A stretch of DNA of 5,397 nt from Candidatus Binatota bacterium (GTDB lineage: Bacteria > Desulfobacterota > Binatia > Bin18): positions 1 to 5,397 of the forward strand of contig WTHE01000657.1 in assembly GCA_011523315.1 (NCBI GenBank). The letters are read 5' to 3'. The notes under the pieces were generated by a model. The model saw only the letters and a program-made list of their open reading frames with translations. It searched no databases and was not told the DNA's origin. The translations under genes were made by a program, and so were the position numbers. Shown piece after piece: positions 4,299 through 5,397 of this stretch. Positions within the stretch are counted from its first letter, which is position 1. Each line of letters starts with the position of its first letter.

Positions 4299-5365
4299 TC
4301 GCGCCGGTACACTACATAGTTGGCGCATACCGAGGCGCCCAGTTTTTCTGCGGTGCGGCGCGACGGCCAGTTATCGTCTAAGACCAGGGTATAGCTCAGA
4401 TACCGGGCCCCACGGCGAATGAGTTCCAGAAATCCATAGCTGGCCATGGCCAGATTCACCCCGCGTCCCCGGGCAGCCTCGCACACCCCGATGGCCAAGA
4501 CGTTCAGCTTCTCCGACTCGTGAAGCGTTCGGCCAGCCTTGAGCACGACGCCTGCGGTATGCGCGGGAGTGAGTGACAGCAGGCCGACCGGCTGTCCGTG
4601 TCGATAGGCCAGGACCGAGGTGTCCAGCCCGCCGACCCGGCCGATACCGGCCAGCAGCGCGGCCACTTCCGGTTCGGTGTACGGCGTCCAGCCCCAATGG
4701 GCCTGAAACGTGTCATTAAACGTGGCGGTAAACTCGACCACCCGGCGCTCCGGCGGCACCTGGCGCAGGGGCACAATCTCATAGCCGGCCTGACGGACGT
4801 CTTGCAGCGTTCCGGCCCAGCCCGAGACCAGGGTCGGATTCACCGCAATCCTGTAATCGACATAGCTCTGTTCCGAGACAAAGCCGGCGTCTTTCAGCAC
4901 GGCGTGATAGTACGGCGGGTTATAGCGCAGAATGCGTGGCGGGAGCGGTTCATAGGCATCGATCACAAACGGAAACTCCAACAGGCCCGATCCCGCCCGG
5001 GCGGCTCGCAGCCCCTGCGCTTCGAGCCAGGCACACGCCGCGTCCATCAGCAGACGGACCGCCTCGCGGGCGTCGGGCAGGGCTTCAAACAGACACAGAT
5101 GGCCGAGCCGCTCCTGCCAGTGGGCGGTGTAGCGGGCGTCAACGACGGCCAGCACCCGAGCCACGATGCGCGGCCCGTCACGGACTACAAACGGCCGCAG
5201 GCGGCGGTCGGCGGCAAACGGACTGTGACCGCTCAGAATCGACAGCTGGAAGCGTACCGGGGCCGGCCAGCGGGCCGTTCGGTAGGCGTAGACCTGATCG
5301 TAGAATTGGATGAACTCGGTCAGCGCCGGCCTGGAGTCCGGCACCTCGACCCGCAGGGGCGGCAT
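4286..5365 (-). CDS. Two-domain GNAT-family N-acetyltransferase-like protein
   Basis: A 359-residue soluble protein of the roughly 370-390-residue GNAT group, which has two GNAT-like halves. The N-terminal half has a core strand (RIVARVLAVVD, 66-76), then HWQERLGHLCLFEA (82-95) and the helix LLMDAACAWLEAQG (105-118). A linker follows with YNPPYYHAVLKDAGF (148-162), typical of this group. The C-terminal half has FTATFNDTFQAHWGWTP (212-228), the strand LNVLAIGV (287-294), an acetyl-CoA loop ARGRGVNLA (298-306) and the motif DDNWPSRRTAEKLGA (330-344). The loop departs slightly from R/Q-x-x-G-x-G/A, with Asn304 in the last position. Donor binding is therefore plausible in the C-terminal half, while the N-terminal half looks degenerate. 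The acceptor substrate is unknown. The start is well supported by AGGAGG at 5379-5374, eight bases upstream. It is separated from the mutase run by the plus-strand DUF2283 gene. Confidence 0.82.
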   Translation of the reverse strand: MPPLRVEVPDSRPALTEFIQFYDQVYAYRTARWPAPVRFQLSILSGHSPFAADRRLRPFVVRDGPRIVARVLAVVDARYTAHWQERLGHLCLFEALPDAREAVRLLMDAACAWLEAQGLRAARAGSGLLEFPFVIDAYEPLPPRILRYNPPYYHAVLKDAGFVSEQSYVDYRIAVNPTLVSGWAGTLQDVRQAGYEIVPLRQVPPERRVVEFTATFNDTFQAHWGWTPYTEPEVAALLAGIGRVGGLDTSVLAYRHGQPVGLLSLTPAHTAGVVLKAGRTLHESEKLNVLAIGVCEAARGRGVNLAMASYGFLELIRRGARYLSYTLVLDDNWPSRRTAEKLGASVCANYVVYRRDFRR

Positions 5366-5397
5366 ACCACCCTCCTCCTGTACTCTTCGTCGCTCGT

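Noticed and set aside
4936..5313. Plus-strand open frame (125 codons) opposite the acetyltransferase
   Set aside because: It is Arg/Pro/Ala-rich and antisense to a well-supported gene with a strong ribosome site.

Overview
The window holds six protein-coding genes on high-GC bacterial DNA, five on the minus strand and one on the plus strand. Product types, Shine-Dalgarno sites and codon composition suggest an uncultured, GC-rich Gram-negative-type lineage, such as a deltaproteobacterial, Tectomicrobia/Entotheonella or Rokubacteria-like organism. That placement comes from the general look of the proteins; no marker gene is present.

Layout, left to right. Positions 1-250 carry no convincing gene. 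They contain a compound palindrome (1-88) and a degenerate copy of what looks like a dispersed 'HPEPVEG/FDKL' REP-type repeat (about 177-243). Positions 251-3892 form one run of minus-strand genes, transcribed right to left: a small exported protein of unknown function (3892-3518), the large subunit of a B12-dependent methylmalonyl-CoA mutase-type enzyme (3441-1777), a zinc-dependent medium-chain alcohol dehydrogenase (1740-658) and a FlK-like hotdog acyl-CoA thioesterase (634-251). The last three are separated by only 36 and 23 bp and each has its own ribosome binding site, so they are probably one operon. The exported protein lies 76 bp upstream of the mutase and may or may not belong to it.

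Positions 3893-4008 are a divergent intergenic region with an 18-bp near-palindrome that may be an operator. A short plus-strand DUF2283 gene (4009-4245) follows. It is clearly poorer in GC than its neighbours (about 48% by hand count), which suggests transfer. It converges on a two-domain GNAT-family acetyltransferase (5365-4286, minus), and the junction holds a 10-bp inverted repeat that overlaps the acetyltransferase stop codon.

Functionally, the mutase, dehydrogenase and thioesterase point to acyl-CoA/organic-acid metabolism. The mutase keeps the Tyr and Arg that select a carboxylated acyl-CoA, so methylmalonyl-CoA/succinyl-CoA interconversion is the default reading. It has no B12-binding domain, and no B12 subunit, epimerase or MeaB-type chaperone is encoded beside it here. 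The pairing with an alcohol dehydrogenase and a FlK-like thioesterase is less usual and is the main biological point of interest. I found no CRISPR array, tRNA, rRNA, transposase or clear defence system.
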